Source: an uncultured Oscillospiraceae bacterium
GTDB taxonomy: Bacteria; Bacillota; Clostridia; Oscillospirales; Ruminococcaceae
Direction: 5' to 3'
NCBI GenBank assembly: GCA_910583935.1
Contig: CAJTZM010000032.1
Span: 1 to 6,246, forward strand
Length of the DNA stretch: 6,246 nt
This document shows, one piece after another, positions 1-5,799 of the stretch (position 1 is its first letter; each line of letters starts with the position of its first letter). The notes beneath the pieces were generated by a model. It saw only the letters and a list, made by a program, of their open reading frames with translations. It searched no databases and was not told the DNA's origin. The position numbers and the translations under genes are program-made.

Positions 1-2
1 GA

Positions 3-1091
3 GTGAGAATATCCTGCGGACGACTGCCGCCGCTTCCTCGTCCACAAGCCAGCGGTATTGTTACCCCGGAGCGGGTGCGGGAGGCCGTGGAGATCTATCA
101 GGCCTGCCTCACATCCTACGGTGTCACGGAGTCCTACGATCTGCCGGAGGGCGTCTATGAGAAAGAGATCCTCCCCATCTCTCCGCTGCTCCACGGCGTC
201 AAGGAGGCGTTTGCCGACCCGGACACCGGTATGGCCCCCACCGTCATGGAGATCGACCCGGCACAGATTGACAACTATTATTCCGTCTGCGAGGCCCGGA
301 TCGCTTCCCTGATGGCGATGGAGCAGCCGGACAGCCCCGCCGCCCAGCGCAAGGCCGTGGAGATGTACAGACAGGTGAAAAAGCCCTTTGAGGTCTATCC
401 CGGCATGAGCTCCACCATTCTGGACTATCAGAATATTATGGGCTTTTTGGTGCTGCTGTTCTGCGTGGTGATTGCCGCCCCGGTGTTCTCCGCCGACTAT
501 CAGTCGGGCGCGGACGATATTCTGCGCTGTACCCGGTATGGTAGAGCCAAGCTGGGCATTTCCAAGGTGTTGGCTGCCCTGTTCGTCAGTGCCGCCGCTT
601 TTGTGACCTGCGCCATTGTGCATATTTTGGTGGTCAACAGCCTGTTCGGCTGGGAGTGCACTAAAACCTCTATCCAGATGCTCTACTCTATCGTGACCCT
701 GACCGACATGAATATCGGGGAGCTTCAGCGCCTATTTGCTGTGGCCGGTCTGCTCTCGGTGCTGGCCTCCGTCAGTTTCACGCTGTTCCTCTCCTCCAGA
801 AGCAAGACCACTGTGGCGTCCCTGGCCTCCGGGCTGGTGTTCTGCATCGCGCCGGTGGTGCTCTCCATGACGGTGCCTGGGGCGCTGTCCACCTGGCTGT
901 GCAGCATCCTCCCCGCCAGCGGCACCAGCATCCAGGCCAGTATCCTTTACGCCATCACCGACTTCAAGTTTTTGAGCCTGGGCGGATTGGCAATCTGGAC
1001 GCCTTATGCCATGATCGGAGCCTGTATCATTGAGATACCGCTGTTCGCGTTCCTGGCGGTGCGCTCCTATAGCAGGCATACCGTAAACTGA
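3..1091 (+). CDS. ABC-2 type transporter permease, C-terminal part (5' end outside window)
   Basis: The frame is open from the window edge to a TGA at 1089-1091. GTG at 3 is only the first possible start and has no visible RBS, so the gene very probably begins upstream. Numbered from that GTG, residues about 18-140 are hydrophilic and look like the extracytoplasmic loop that separates TM1 from TM2 in this permease type. Hydrophobic helices follow at about 143-163, 189-213, 242-263, 273-291 and 335-354. Just after the first helix comes FSADYQSGADDIL...RYGRAKLGISK. This resembles the acidic-x-x-x-G...L...GR...K cytoplasmic signature common in ABC-2 type permeases of Firmicutes. The role inferred is the membrane half of an exporter that needs a separate ATPase, not visible here; the substrate is unknown. 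Residues 2-16 are Arg/Pro-rich and unlike the rest, so a frame problem at the extreme 5' edge cannot be excluded. Confidence 0.75.
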   Translation: MRISCGRLPPLPRPQASGIVTPERVREAVEIYQACLTSYGVTESYDLPEGVYEKEILPISPLLHGVKEAFADPDTGMAPTVMEIDPAQIDNYYSVCEARIASLMAMEQPDSPAAQRKAVEMYRQVKKPFEVYPGMSSTILDYQNIMGFLVLLFCVVIAAPVFSADYQSGADDILRCTRYGRAKLGISKVLAALFVSAAAFVTCAIVHILVVNSLFGWECTKTSIQMLYSIVTLTDMNIGELQRLFAVAGLLSVLASVSFTLFLSSRSKTTVASLASGLVFCIAPVVLSMTVPGALSTWLCSILPASGTSIQASILYAITDFKFLSLGGLAIWTPYAMIGACIIEIPLFAFLAVRSYSRHTVN

Positions 1092-1133
1092 ACCGTTTGG
1101 GTGGAAACGACACTTTTGCAAATACAATTAAGT

Positions 1134-1167
1134 AAAAATAGGGTAGGAAAAATCTGACCCTATTTTT
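1134..1167. terminator. bidirectional rho-independent terminator after the ABC permease
   Basis: A perfect 11-bp inverted repeat, AAAAATAGGGT (1134-1144) and ACCCTATTTTT (1157-1167), encloses a 12-nt loop. The flanking A and T tracts give a U-run on either strand. It lies 43 nt after the permease stop and would end that transcript. On the minus strand it could also catch read-through from the cluster to its right. Confidence 0.8.
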
Positions 1168-1600
1168 CTAAACCAGATAGAAGACACCCTGATTGCTACA
1201 ATGATGACAGCACACAAAGGGAGAGAAATTACCATCCTTCGATTCCAAGTCCCGCCGCATCTCCAAACGCCGTTCTCACCATCTGCACAAAACCCTGTTC
1301 CAGATCAGCAGCGTCATTCTCCAGCACTCGGGAACCGACAGATCTGATCTTCCGGTTTATGGATAAAAAGAGGACCAAGGAATGGGGGAGATTCAAGTGT
1401 GAGGAGCAAGTGCTGATACCATTTGAGATAATCCCAAAAGCCGTTGCCGGAAGCGGTAGACGCAGTATTGCGGCACTTCACTGCACGCATCCAATACCTG
1501 TCTGTGTATAAGGGGCATATAAATGAGATACACAGGACAAATGAAAGGCAAAACTGGTTGAAGTCATATTGAGATTTCGCTTTAACAGGTAAATAGCAAA
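1168..1600. other. intergenic stretch without a convincing gene; possible decayed minus-strand gene
   Basis: About 430 nt lie between two terminators. No frame here combines an RBS, a start and protein-like composition. On the minus strand two short stretches look protein-like but lie in different frames. One ends at a stop at 1393-1395 and contains VLDACSEVPQYCVYRFRQ. The next ends at a TAA at 1229-1231 and contains ADLEQGFVQMVRTAFGD. In transcription order they could be successive pieces of one frameshifted gene. I do not recognise the family, and chance open frames are a real alternative. Confidence 0.25.
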
Positions 1601-1632
1601 GAGGGCGAAAGCAATTGACTGCTTTCGCCCTC
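1601..1632 (-). terminator. rho-independent terminator of the minus-strand four-gene cluster
   Basis: A perfect 13-bp stem, GAGGGCGAAAGCA (1601-1613) paired with 1620-1632, closes a 6-nt loop. Read on the minus strand it is followed by a T-rich tract (TTTGCTATTT). It lies 45 nt beyond the stop of the EamA-type transporter gene and marks the 3' end of the SGNH/lipoprotein/membrane protein/transporter transcript. Confidence 0.85.
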
Positions 1633-1677
1633 AATTTATTATGGAATTTGTTACCGCATAGGCTCTCTGTGATAAAT

Positions 1678-2598
1678 CTAATGTCCTGCGGAAGCCGCCA
1701 TTTTCTTTTTCGAAAACGAAAACAGATTGGTTTCCACCAGCAAAATCGCACACATCATTATGCTGCCGCCGACCACCAGCCGGACAGAAAAGGGATCATA
1801 CCCGGCCAGAACGGAAAATACCGCGCCAAAGAGTGATTCAGAACTGAGGATCAGCGAAACGCGGGTAGGCGGAAGGCTTTTTTGCGCCGTCATTTGGATT
1901 AAATAGCACAGGCCGGTATTAAAAATTCCCAAAAAGATAACCGCGCCCATTGCGGGCAGATCCTGCCCAACCACCGAGAAATCGGCGCCGGTGAGAGGGA
2001 GAGTAACGGTTGACCACAGAGCAGTGACCAACAGCTGCACAAAGGTAAAAAGAGCGGCGTCCAGCCCGCCGGCAACCTTGGCGACCGTACAGGTGTAGAA
2101 AGAGAAAAAAACCGCACTGAGCAGAGTAAGGCTATCCCCCAAGGTAAAGGGGACGCCGCTGTTTACCTGCAAAGAAAGCACGGCTACGCCGAAAAGACAG
2201 AGAAAACAACCGGCAAAAACCTTTTTCTCCGGCCGGATCTTTAGCATCATCCAGCTGATAAATGGTACCAGCATCACTGAGCTGGCGGACAAGAACGCGC
2301 TGTTAGCCGGCGTGGTGGATTCAAGCCCCAAGGTGAGGACAAAAAAGCTAAAAAACAAAAGCGTACCGCATAAAAGTCCGCAGAAAATCAGCCGGGAAGA
2401 GATTTGCCGCAACTTTGTGTTGAGCAAAATCCCTAAGCATAGTGTGCCGCTCCAGAAGCGGAAGAACATTTGCAGACCGGTTTCTATGCCGCCATCGATA
2501 CAGATTTGCATAAAAACGACCCCGGATCCCCAGATTACCGCGGCCAAAATGAGCGCGCTGGTCATGGTAGCTTTGCTTTTTGTCATATCAAATTTCAT
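1678..2598 (-). CDS. EamA/DMT-superfamily membrane transporter, 306 aa
   Basis: The protein starts MKFDMTKSKATM and is almost wholly hydrophobic. It fits ten transmembrane helices arranged as two EamA repeats, a usual architecture and length (about 300 aa) for drug/metabolite transporters. Family-like segments include ILAAVIWGSGVVFMQ in the first helix, LTLGLESTTPANSAFLSASS in the first repeat and IFNTGLCYLIQMTAQKSLPP with LSSESLFGAVFSVL in the second. It ends in a short basic cytoplasmic tail (FSKKKMAASAGH). It acts in the cytoplasmic membrane, probably exporting or exchanging a small metabolite; the substrate cannot be read from the sequence. The ATG at 2598 is chosen because a GAAAGGA RBS stands five bases before it. 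The frame stays open to about 2958, but that extension would overlap nearly all of the preceding membrane-protein gene. Its start is 17 nt after that gene's stop, so it is the last gene of the cluster. Confidence 0.88.
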   Translation of the reverse strand: MKFDMTKSKATMTSALILAAVIWGSGVVFMQICIDGGIETGLQMFFRFWSGTLCLGILLNTKLRQISSRLIFCGLLCGTLLFFSFFVLTLGLESTTPANSAFLSASSVMLVPFISWMMLKIRPEKKVFAGCFLCLFGVAVLSLQVNSGVPFTLGDSLTLLSAVFFSFYTCTVAKVAGGLDAALFTFVQLLVTALWSTVTLPLTGADFSVVGQDLPAMGAVIFLGIFNTGLCYLIQMTAQKSLPPTRVSLILSSESLFGAVFSVLAGYDPFSVRLVVGGSIMMCAILLVETNLFSFSKKKMAASAGH

Positions 2599-2615
2599 AA
2601 AAATCCTTTCTCTGA

Positions 2616-2969
2616 TCAAAATGGACTGATAGAATGGATGAGCAAAATGGACAAAACCACGCTGAAGCCGGCGCACAAAAGCATGTATGCACGCCGCATA
2701 GCCTTTCCGCCCATGTTCCCCGAAAGCATCCCAAAAAGTACACAGGCGGCGACCAGTCCGATCAGCGTAAAGGAAACTCGAAACAGGCTGAAGCTGATGG
2801 ACGGAAAAAAACTGTCCAGCCAACGGGAAAGGGGACCTGCAAGGACATAGGCAAAAGGAACCAGCGCCAACGGCAGGATAGAAACACCCTGCGCCGGCGT
2901 GCCGCGCCGAATAATAATAACCGCCATTGCGCAGATTAAAACGATAATGACCCAGCATTCGACGACCAT
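2616..2969 (-). CDS. small four-helix integral membrane protein, 117 aa, unknown function
   Basis: I do not recognise a named family. The protein has four clear hydrophobic segments, at about residues 5-22 (WVIIVLICAMAVIII), 29-46 (SILPLALVPFAYVLAGPL), 61-80 (FSLFRVSFTLIGLVAACVLF) and 92-110 (AYMLLCAGFSVVLSILLI). The linkers are short: RRGTPAQG between helices 1 and 2, and GGKAMRRA before helix 4. The positive charges suggest both those linkers face the cytoplasm. The ATG at 2969 has a purine-rich AAGGGGGG RBS nine bases before it. It sits 26 nt after the lipoprotein stop and 17 nt before the EamA-type gene, with no terminator between, so co-transcription is likely. A role as a partner of the lipoprotein or the carrier is only a guess. 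Confidence 0.75.
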   Translation of the reverse strand: MVVECWVIIVLICAMAVIIIRRGTPAQGVSILPLALVPFAYVLAGPLSRWLDSFFPSISFSLFRVSFTLIGLVAACVLFGMLSGNMGGKAMRRAYMLLCAGFSVVLSILLIHSISPF

Positions 2970-2995
2970 AAAAGTGTGCCCCCCTTGTTTTCCAG

Positions 2996-3472
2996 CTATT
3001 TTAAAAGCGCCTCGACCTTGTCGGAAACAGCGGAAGGATCATCTGCCAGGACCAGCACAATAACCGTCCCCTTTGTTTTGAGGACAGGATCCTTAATCTT
3101 GGTCATCTCGTCCGGCGCGTAAGATTCAAACGCCAGCTTCAGATCCTCTAGCCGAGTGTCAATTGCCTTTTTGATATTGTCCACCGCCTGCTCGGAGGAG
3201 GCCTGGAAGACGGCGATCTCCTCCGCCGTGGAGAAGGTCCCGCTAACATAGACCTTGGAATCGGCCAAATCCGCAGCCTCAATGTGGTAATAATCCCCCA
3301 GCATATCCGCGTCAATGGCATTTAAGGTGTCCTGAAAGGTCTGAGAGCTGTAAATCTCGTCGGCGATTTCTGCGGGGGTCTTCTGCGGCTGGCTGCCAGT
3401 GCTTCCGCCGCAGGCGGTCAGTCCCAATAGCAAAAGACAAATGAATACCATGGCTAAAAGTTTTCTTTTCAT
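2996..3472 (-). CDS. DUF4358-like lipoprotein, 158 aa
   Basis: This is an exported lipoprotein. Residues 1-20 form a signal peptide with the basic start MKRK and a hydrophobic core, ending in the lipobox LTAC, so Cys21 should be lipidated and anchor the protein on the outer face of the membrane. A Gly/Ser/Gln linker follows, then a compact alpha/beta domain. Its features, YYHIEAADLADSKVYVSGTF, TAEEIAVFQ, a helix with DTRLEDLKLAFESYAPDE and a final VIVLVLADDP strand, match my recollection of DUF4358 proteins. Those are commonly encoded next to SGNH hydrolases and MBOAT acyltransferases in Clostridia; their function is not established. The start at 3472 is chosen for a GGAGG RBS seven bases upstream and for placing the signal peptide at the N terminus. 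The longer in-frame start near 3550 has neither. The gene follows the SGNH hydrolase gene by 78 nt with no clear terminator between them. Confidence 0.85.
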   Translation of the reverse strand: MKRKLLAMVFICLLLLGLTACGGSTGSQPQKTPAEIADEIYSSQTFQDTLNAIDADMLGDYYHIEAADLADSKVYVSGTFSTAEEIAVFQASSEQAVDNIKKAIDTRLEDLKLAFESYAPDEMTKIKDPVLKTKGTVIVLVLADDPSAVSDKVEALLK

Positions 3473-3550
3473 AAAAATTCCTCCGTCAAAATTCGTGATG
3501 GAAAAGCCGTTTGGCGTGCTTTTTTGCGTTGCGGCGGGCATCCCCGGCAT

Positions 3551-4462
3551 TTATTCGATAGCTGCCCAGGAATTGGCCACATGCTCTTTGAGATATTCGA
3601 ACCATACCTCATAATATCTTGGCCCGAAGTGGATGCCATCTTTTGGACTTGCCTCCTCCGGCAGACAGCCGTTTTCATCGGCAAAGACTTCAGCTACGTC
3701 CAGATAATAGTACTTTTTCTCCTGGGCCATCTGCAAAAGGGCGGCGTTGTATTCCCGGATTTTGCTGTTGGCAAACTGAGAGTCCTCCGCCTCTTTACCA
3801 GCAGTTACCGGCAGAATGGACTGGATATAAATGTCGGCGTCCGGGTGGGTCTGGCGGATGGCGTCGAGAAACACCCCGTAGTTTTCCACAAAGCTTTCCT
3901 TGCCGATCCAAGCAATGCCGTTGGCGCCCAGCATCACATAAATTTTCTTTACATCCTGATACCGGCTGATCGCCTGCGGCATGGTCTCCAGCTCCCCGGC
4001 GTCGTTGCGGATAACCTCGCGGGTCATGATCGTATCGGTATTGATGCCGGTAAAAGCGACCACCGAGGCGTTTTTCATCAGCGCGTAGGACTGGATGCCG
4101 GCGGTGATGGAGTCGCCTACAAACAGCGCGTCGTCAAAATAAGACGAGGTGACCCGCTCGCTTTTCGGAACCGGCTGGGAATAATCGTACGGCGGCGAAA
4201 AAACAAAACTCGACTGGGCGTCGCCGCCGGATTCTGAGGAGCTTGCCACTTCGCTCAGCAGATGGGCGGCGGACAGCGCTTTTGGCGGGGAAGAAGCCTT
4301 GGAAGCGGGATCTACAGGCGCTTTACCGTGGTTTTGCCAGAGAGAAGCTAAACCCAAAGAGAGACCCACGCAAAAAAGAATGGTGAGAAAAGCGGTCAGC
4401 AGAGGATACCTTTTTCTTTTTCGGTATCGACGGCGCCGCCGGTTGTTTCTTTGATTTGTCAT
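3551..4462 (-). CDS. membrane-anchored SGNH/GDSL-family hydrolase, 303 aa
   Basis: The N terminus is strongly basic (Arg/Lys-rich residues 5-19), followed by one hydrophobic helix at about 20-41 and a Ser/Pro/Ala-rich linker to about residue 105. This predicts a type II anchor with the catalytic domain outside the membrane. The SGNH blocks are visible: block I LFVGDSITAG with the nucleophile Ser118, block II Gly139 in AFTGIN, block III LGANGIAW with Asn181, and block V DGIHFGPRYYEVW with Asp275 and His278 completing the triad. Family members are esterases or acetyl-transfer enzymes. Anchored members beside DUF4358 lipoproteins are thought to work on O-acyl groups of surface polymers; here that role is inferred from context. 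The ATG at 4462 follows an AAAGGAGAAGGG RBS at about 4468-4479. It is the first gene of the cluster. The usual MBOAT partner is not present in this window. Confidence 0.88.
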   Translation of the reverse strand: MTNQRNNRRRRRYRKRKRYPLLTAFLTILFCVGLSLGLASLWQNHGKAPVDPASKASSPPKALSAAHLLSEVASSSESGGDAQSSFVFSPPYDYSQPVPKSERVTSSYFDDALFVGDSITAGIQSYALMKNASVVAFTGINTDTIMTREVIRNDAGELETMPQAISRYQDVKKIYVMLGANGIAWIGKESFVENYGVFLDAIRQTHPDADIYIQSILPVTAGKEAEDSQFANSKIREYNAALLQMAQEKKYYYLDVAEVFADENGCLPEEASPKDGIHFGPRYYEVWFEYLKEHVANSWAAIE

Positions 4463-4489
4463 ACTATCCCTTCTCCTTTAATCCCCTTT

Positions 4490-4495
4490 ATTCTA
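4490..4495 (-). promoter_or_regulatory. possible -10 box for the SGNH-led cluster
   Basis: On the minus strand TAGAAT lies 27 nt before the SGNH start codon and just before the RBS, giving a leader of about 20 nt. No good -35 hexamer is seen at the expected distance. The surrounding DNA up to about 4560 is AT-rich. This is a tentative assignment based on position and one hexamer. Confidence 0.35.
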
Positions 4496-4592
4496 CTACA
4501 AAATGGATCAAATTGCACGTCTTTTTCTTAAAAACAAGAAATTACTTTTGAATGTTACAAAAAGAATTTTCTGAAAAGTTTTGTAGTTCGAC

Positions 4593-4621
4593 TTGACGAA
4601 GCGCAAAGGAGCATATATAAT
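4593..4621 (+). promoter_or_regulatory. consensus sigma-A promoter reading toward the tRNA genes
   Basis: TTGACG (4593-4598) and TATAAT (4616-4621) are separated by 17 nt, which is nearly ideal. Transcription would start near 4628. The first recognised stable RNA downstream is the tRNA-Thr remnant at 4754, so the precursor would carry a leader of about 125 nt. This is the only strong promoter before the tRNAs, so it probably drives them. It is back to back with the SGNH-led cluster. Confidence 0.75.
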
Positions 4622-4630
4622 AAATATGCT
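4610..4630 (+). promoter_or_regulatory. dyad over the -10 box and start site
   Basis: AGCATAT (4610-4616) and ATATGCT (4624-4630) form a perfect 7-bp inverted repeat around a 7-nt centre that contains most of the TATAAT box. A symmetric site here could be a repressor operator. The AT-rich context makes a chance palindrome plausible. Confidence 0.3.
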
Positions 4631-4753
4631 TTCAAAACGGATGTGCGCTTTTAGCTATAAAAATGAGATGGTTTATTTTTGGATTGCTCTTTTGTTTTTA
4701 TGCTTTTTTCTACGAAAATCAGTGAAAATTTTACCGTTCCGATGGAAAGCCAT

Positions 4754-4798
4754 GCTACTGTAGCTCAGTCGGTAGAGCAGCTGATTCGTAACTATCAG
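4754..4798 (+). pseudogene. 5' half of a tRNA-Thr(CGT), truncated
   Basis: The start is tRNA-like in every position: acceptor strand GCTACTG (4754-4760), TA, D-stem GCTC (4763-4766), D-loop AGTCGGTA, GAGC (4775-4778), then the anticodon 5' stem GCTGA and loop TTCGTAA with anticodon CGT (4787-4789). After the loop the expected TCAGC does not follow directly; CTA intervenes before TCAGA. No T-arm (GTTCGANTC-like) and no complement to the acceptor strand appear before the next tRNA begins. It therefore cannot fold as a normal tRNA. It is not a copy of the neighbouring intact tRNA, since the acceptor and D-arm differ, so it was probably a second tRNA-Thr isoacceptor that lost its 3' half. Confidence 0.7.
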
Positions 4799-4821
4799 AC
4801 TGGGCGTAGACAATCAAATAT

Positions 4822-4896
4822 GCTGATGTGGCTCAATGGCAGAGCATCTCACTCGTAATGAGAAGGTTGTGGGTTCGATTCCCACCATCAGCTCCA
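4822..4896 (+). tRNA. tRNA-Thr (anticodon CGT)
   Basis: A complete cloverleaf of 75 nt including encoded CCA. The acceptor GCTGATG pairs with CATCAGC (4886-4892), the D-stem GCTC with GAGC, the anticodon stem TCTCA with TGAGA around the loop CTCGTAA, and the T-stem GTGGG with CCCAC around TTCGATT. The discriminator is T, followed by CCA at 4894-4896. Anticodon CGT reads the threonine codon ACG. The D-loop is short (AATGGCA) but keeps the GG pair. It is transcribed with the upstream half tRNA and ended by the hairpin that begins at its last base. Confidence 0.95.
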
Positions 4897-4943
4897 ATAA
4901 TCCCCGAATATCGGTCGATATTCGGGGATTATTGCACTTTTTT
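4896..4943 (+). terminator. rho-independent terminator of the tRNA-Thr transcript
   Basis: A perfect inverted repeat of 17 bp (arms at 4896-4912 and 4917-4933, core AATCCCCGAATAT) closes a 4-nt loop. It is followed by GCAC and six T residues (4938-4943). The left arm starts at the terminal A of the encoded CCA, so processing of the tRNA 3' end must compete with this very stable stem. Confidence 0.88.
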
Positions 4944-5117
4944 GCTTGCTCTTATTTTTCTGTCCTGTGCCGTTTTGGGGCTGAAAAGCGGCGGTTATAC
5001 CTCACCTTATCCGTATGGAATCATTCAGGACCCACAACCTGACCCACACGGGGAAATGTCCGGAAATGACACAAGAGCGCCGGACGTAAAATCCAGTGCT
5101 CCTGCTGTGCGTCGATC

Positions 5118-5234
5118 CTGTACGGCGCACAGGCGGAGCAGTACAGCTTTTACCGCGTTCCCAAAACCCTGCTCACCGACCCCCGCTACAAGGGCGTTTC
5201 CATTGTGGTCAAGATGTTGTACGGCCTCCTAACA
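5118..5234 (+). pseudogene. fragment of a RepA_N replication initiator
   Basis: This frame (codons beginning at 5118, 5121 and so on) encodes YGAQAEQYSFYRVPKTLL, then TDPRYKGVSIVVKMLYGLL. It matches the start of the RepA_N domain of plasmid and integrative-element initiators, whose usual pattern is EQ(F/Y)SFYR(I/V)PK.LF.DPR(F/Y)KG.S..AK.LYGLLLDRM. The match stops at LYGLL, where the conserved DRM should follow, and the sequence turns into a recombinase in the same frame. No start codon with an RBS is evident upstream. The DNA-binding initiator body is gone, so this is debris of a mobile element. Identification is from recalled family motifs. Confidence 0.65.
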
Positions 5235-5237
5235 GCT

Positions 5238-5755
5238 TTTCTCTGTTGGTTGGAACAGGAGCGTGGATGCAGCGCCGCAACCTGAAACCAGCGTCTGGCT
5301 GCGCTGAGAGCATTTGCCAGATATGCGCGGACACAGCACCCCGCCTATTTATTTGAATCGCAGGAAATCATGGATTTGAAGGCAAAGAAAGCTCCTGCGC
5401 CAACCATTACCTATCTTTCTTCCAATGATGTGCAAAGTATTTTTTCGCAAGCCGATGCTTCGTCCAGATATGGGAGACGCGAAATGATCCTTCTCAGTCT
5501 CATGTATGATTCCGGCGCAAGAGTTCAAGAGATTTGCGATCTGCGTGTACGCGACATCCGTCTGCAAAAGCCGCCGACTGTTATGTTACCGGGAAAGGCT
5601 ACAAAACCAGATTCGTTCCAATTATGGCCAGCACCGCCAGTGCCCTAAGTGTATATTTTTCTGACCATAGATTGTCCCGTCCAGAGAAAGCCAACCAACC
5701 CCCTCTTTTCTTGACTTTCCCGGCCTGCTATGGTATAAAAAAACAATTACGATAG
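5238..5755 (+). pseudogene. tyrosine recombinase/integrase, broken by a nonsense codon, a frameshift and truncation
   Basis: The reading begins FLCWLEQERGCSAAT, like the SAM-like core-binding domain of XerC/D-type recombinases. A TGA at 5283-5285 interrupts it where relatives have CGA (the motif T-R-NQRLAALRAF). It continues NQRLAALRAFARYARTQ and on through ILLSLMYDSGARVQEICDLR, which carries the first catalytic Arg (codon 5520-5522). At about 5588 the frame shifts, consistent with loss of one base, from TVML into TGKGYKTRFVPIM, the strand with the catalytic Lys. It ends at TAG 5753-5755, before any HxxR box or the nucleophile Tyr. In life it would have integrated or excised an element. It is inactive as it stands and shares a frame with the repA fragment just upstream. 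Confidence 0.8.
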
Positions 5756-5799
5756 AACCGCCCTCTCGTTCGGGGCTGCGTGTTCTTTCGCATTTAATG

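Noticed and set aside
1314..1751. Minus-strand open frame of 145 codons
   Set aside because: It runs from inside the EamA-type gene through a strong terminator stem at 1601-1632, has no RBS, and has low-complexity, unprotein-like composition.
2599..2958. N-terminal extension of the EamA-type transporter to 426 residues
   Set aside because: It would overlap almost the whole 117-residue membrane-protein gene in another frame. The ATG at 2598 has its own RBS and gives the normal family length.
3473..3550. N-terminal extension of the DUF4358-like lipoprotein
   Set aside because: It would bury the signal peptide and lipobox, and the GGAGG RBS fits the start at 3472.
3524..4237. Plus-strand open frame of 237 codons antisense to the SGNH hydrolase gene
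   Set aside because: It is a shadow of a well-supported minus-strand gene with intact SGNH motifs. No RBS and no recognisable domain.
4626..4763. A 45-codon plus-strand frame with one hydrophobic segment, as a gene
   Set aside because: The start coincides with the predicted transcription start and lacks an RBS, the DNA is T-rich enough to give a hydrophobic stretch by chance, and the frame ends inside the half tRNA. Kept only as a point within a finding.
4828..5232. Plus-strand open frame of 134 codons beginning MAQWQSISLVMRRLWVRFPP
   Set aside because: Its start lies inside the tRNA-Thr and it runs through the terminator hairpin. The opening residues are the familiar false translation of a tRNA, and downstream it is out of frame with the repA fragment.
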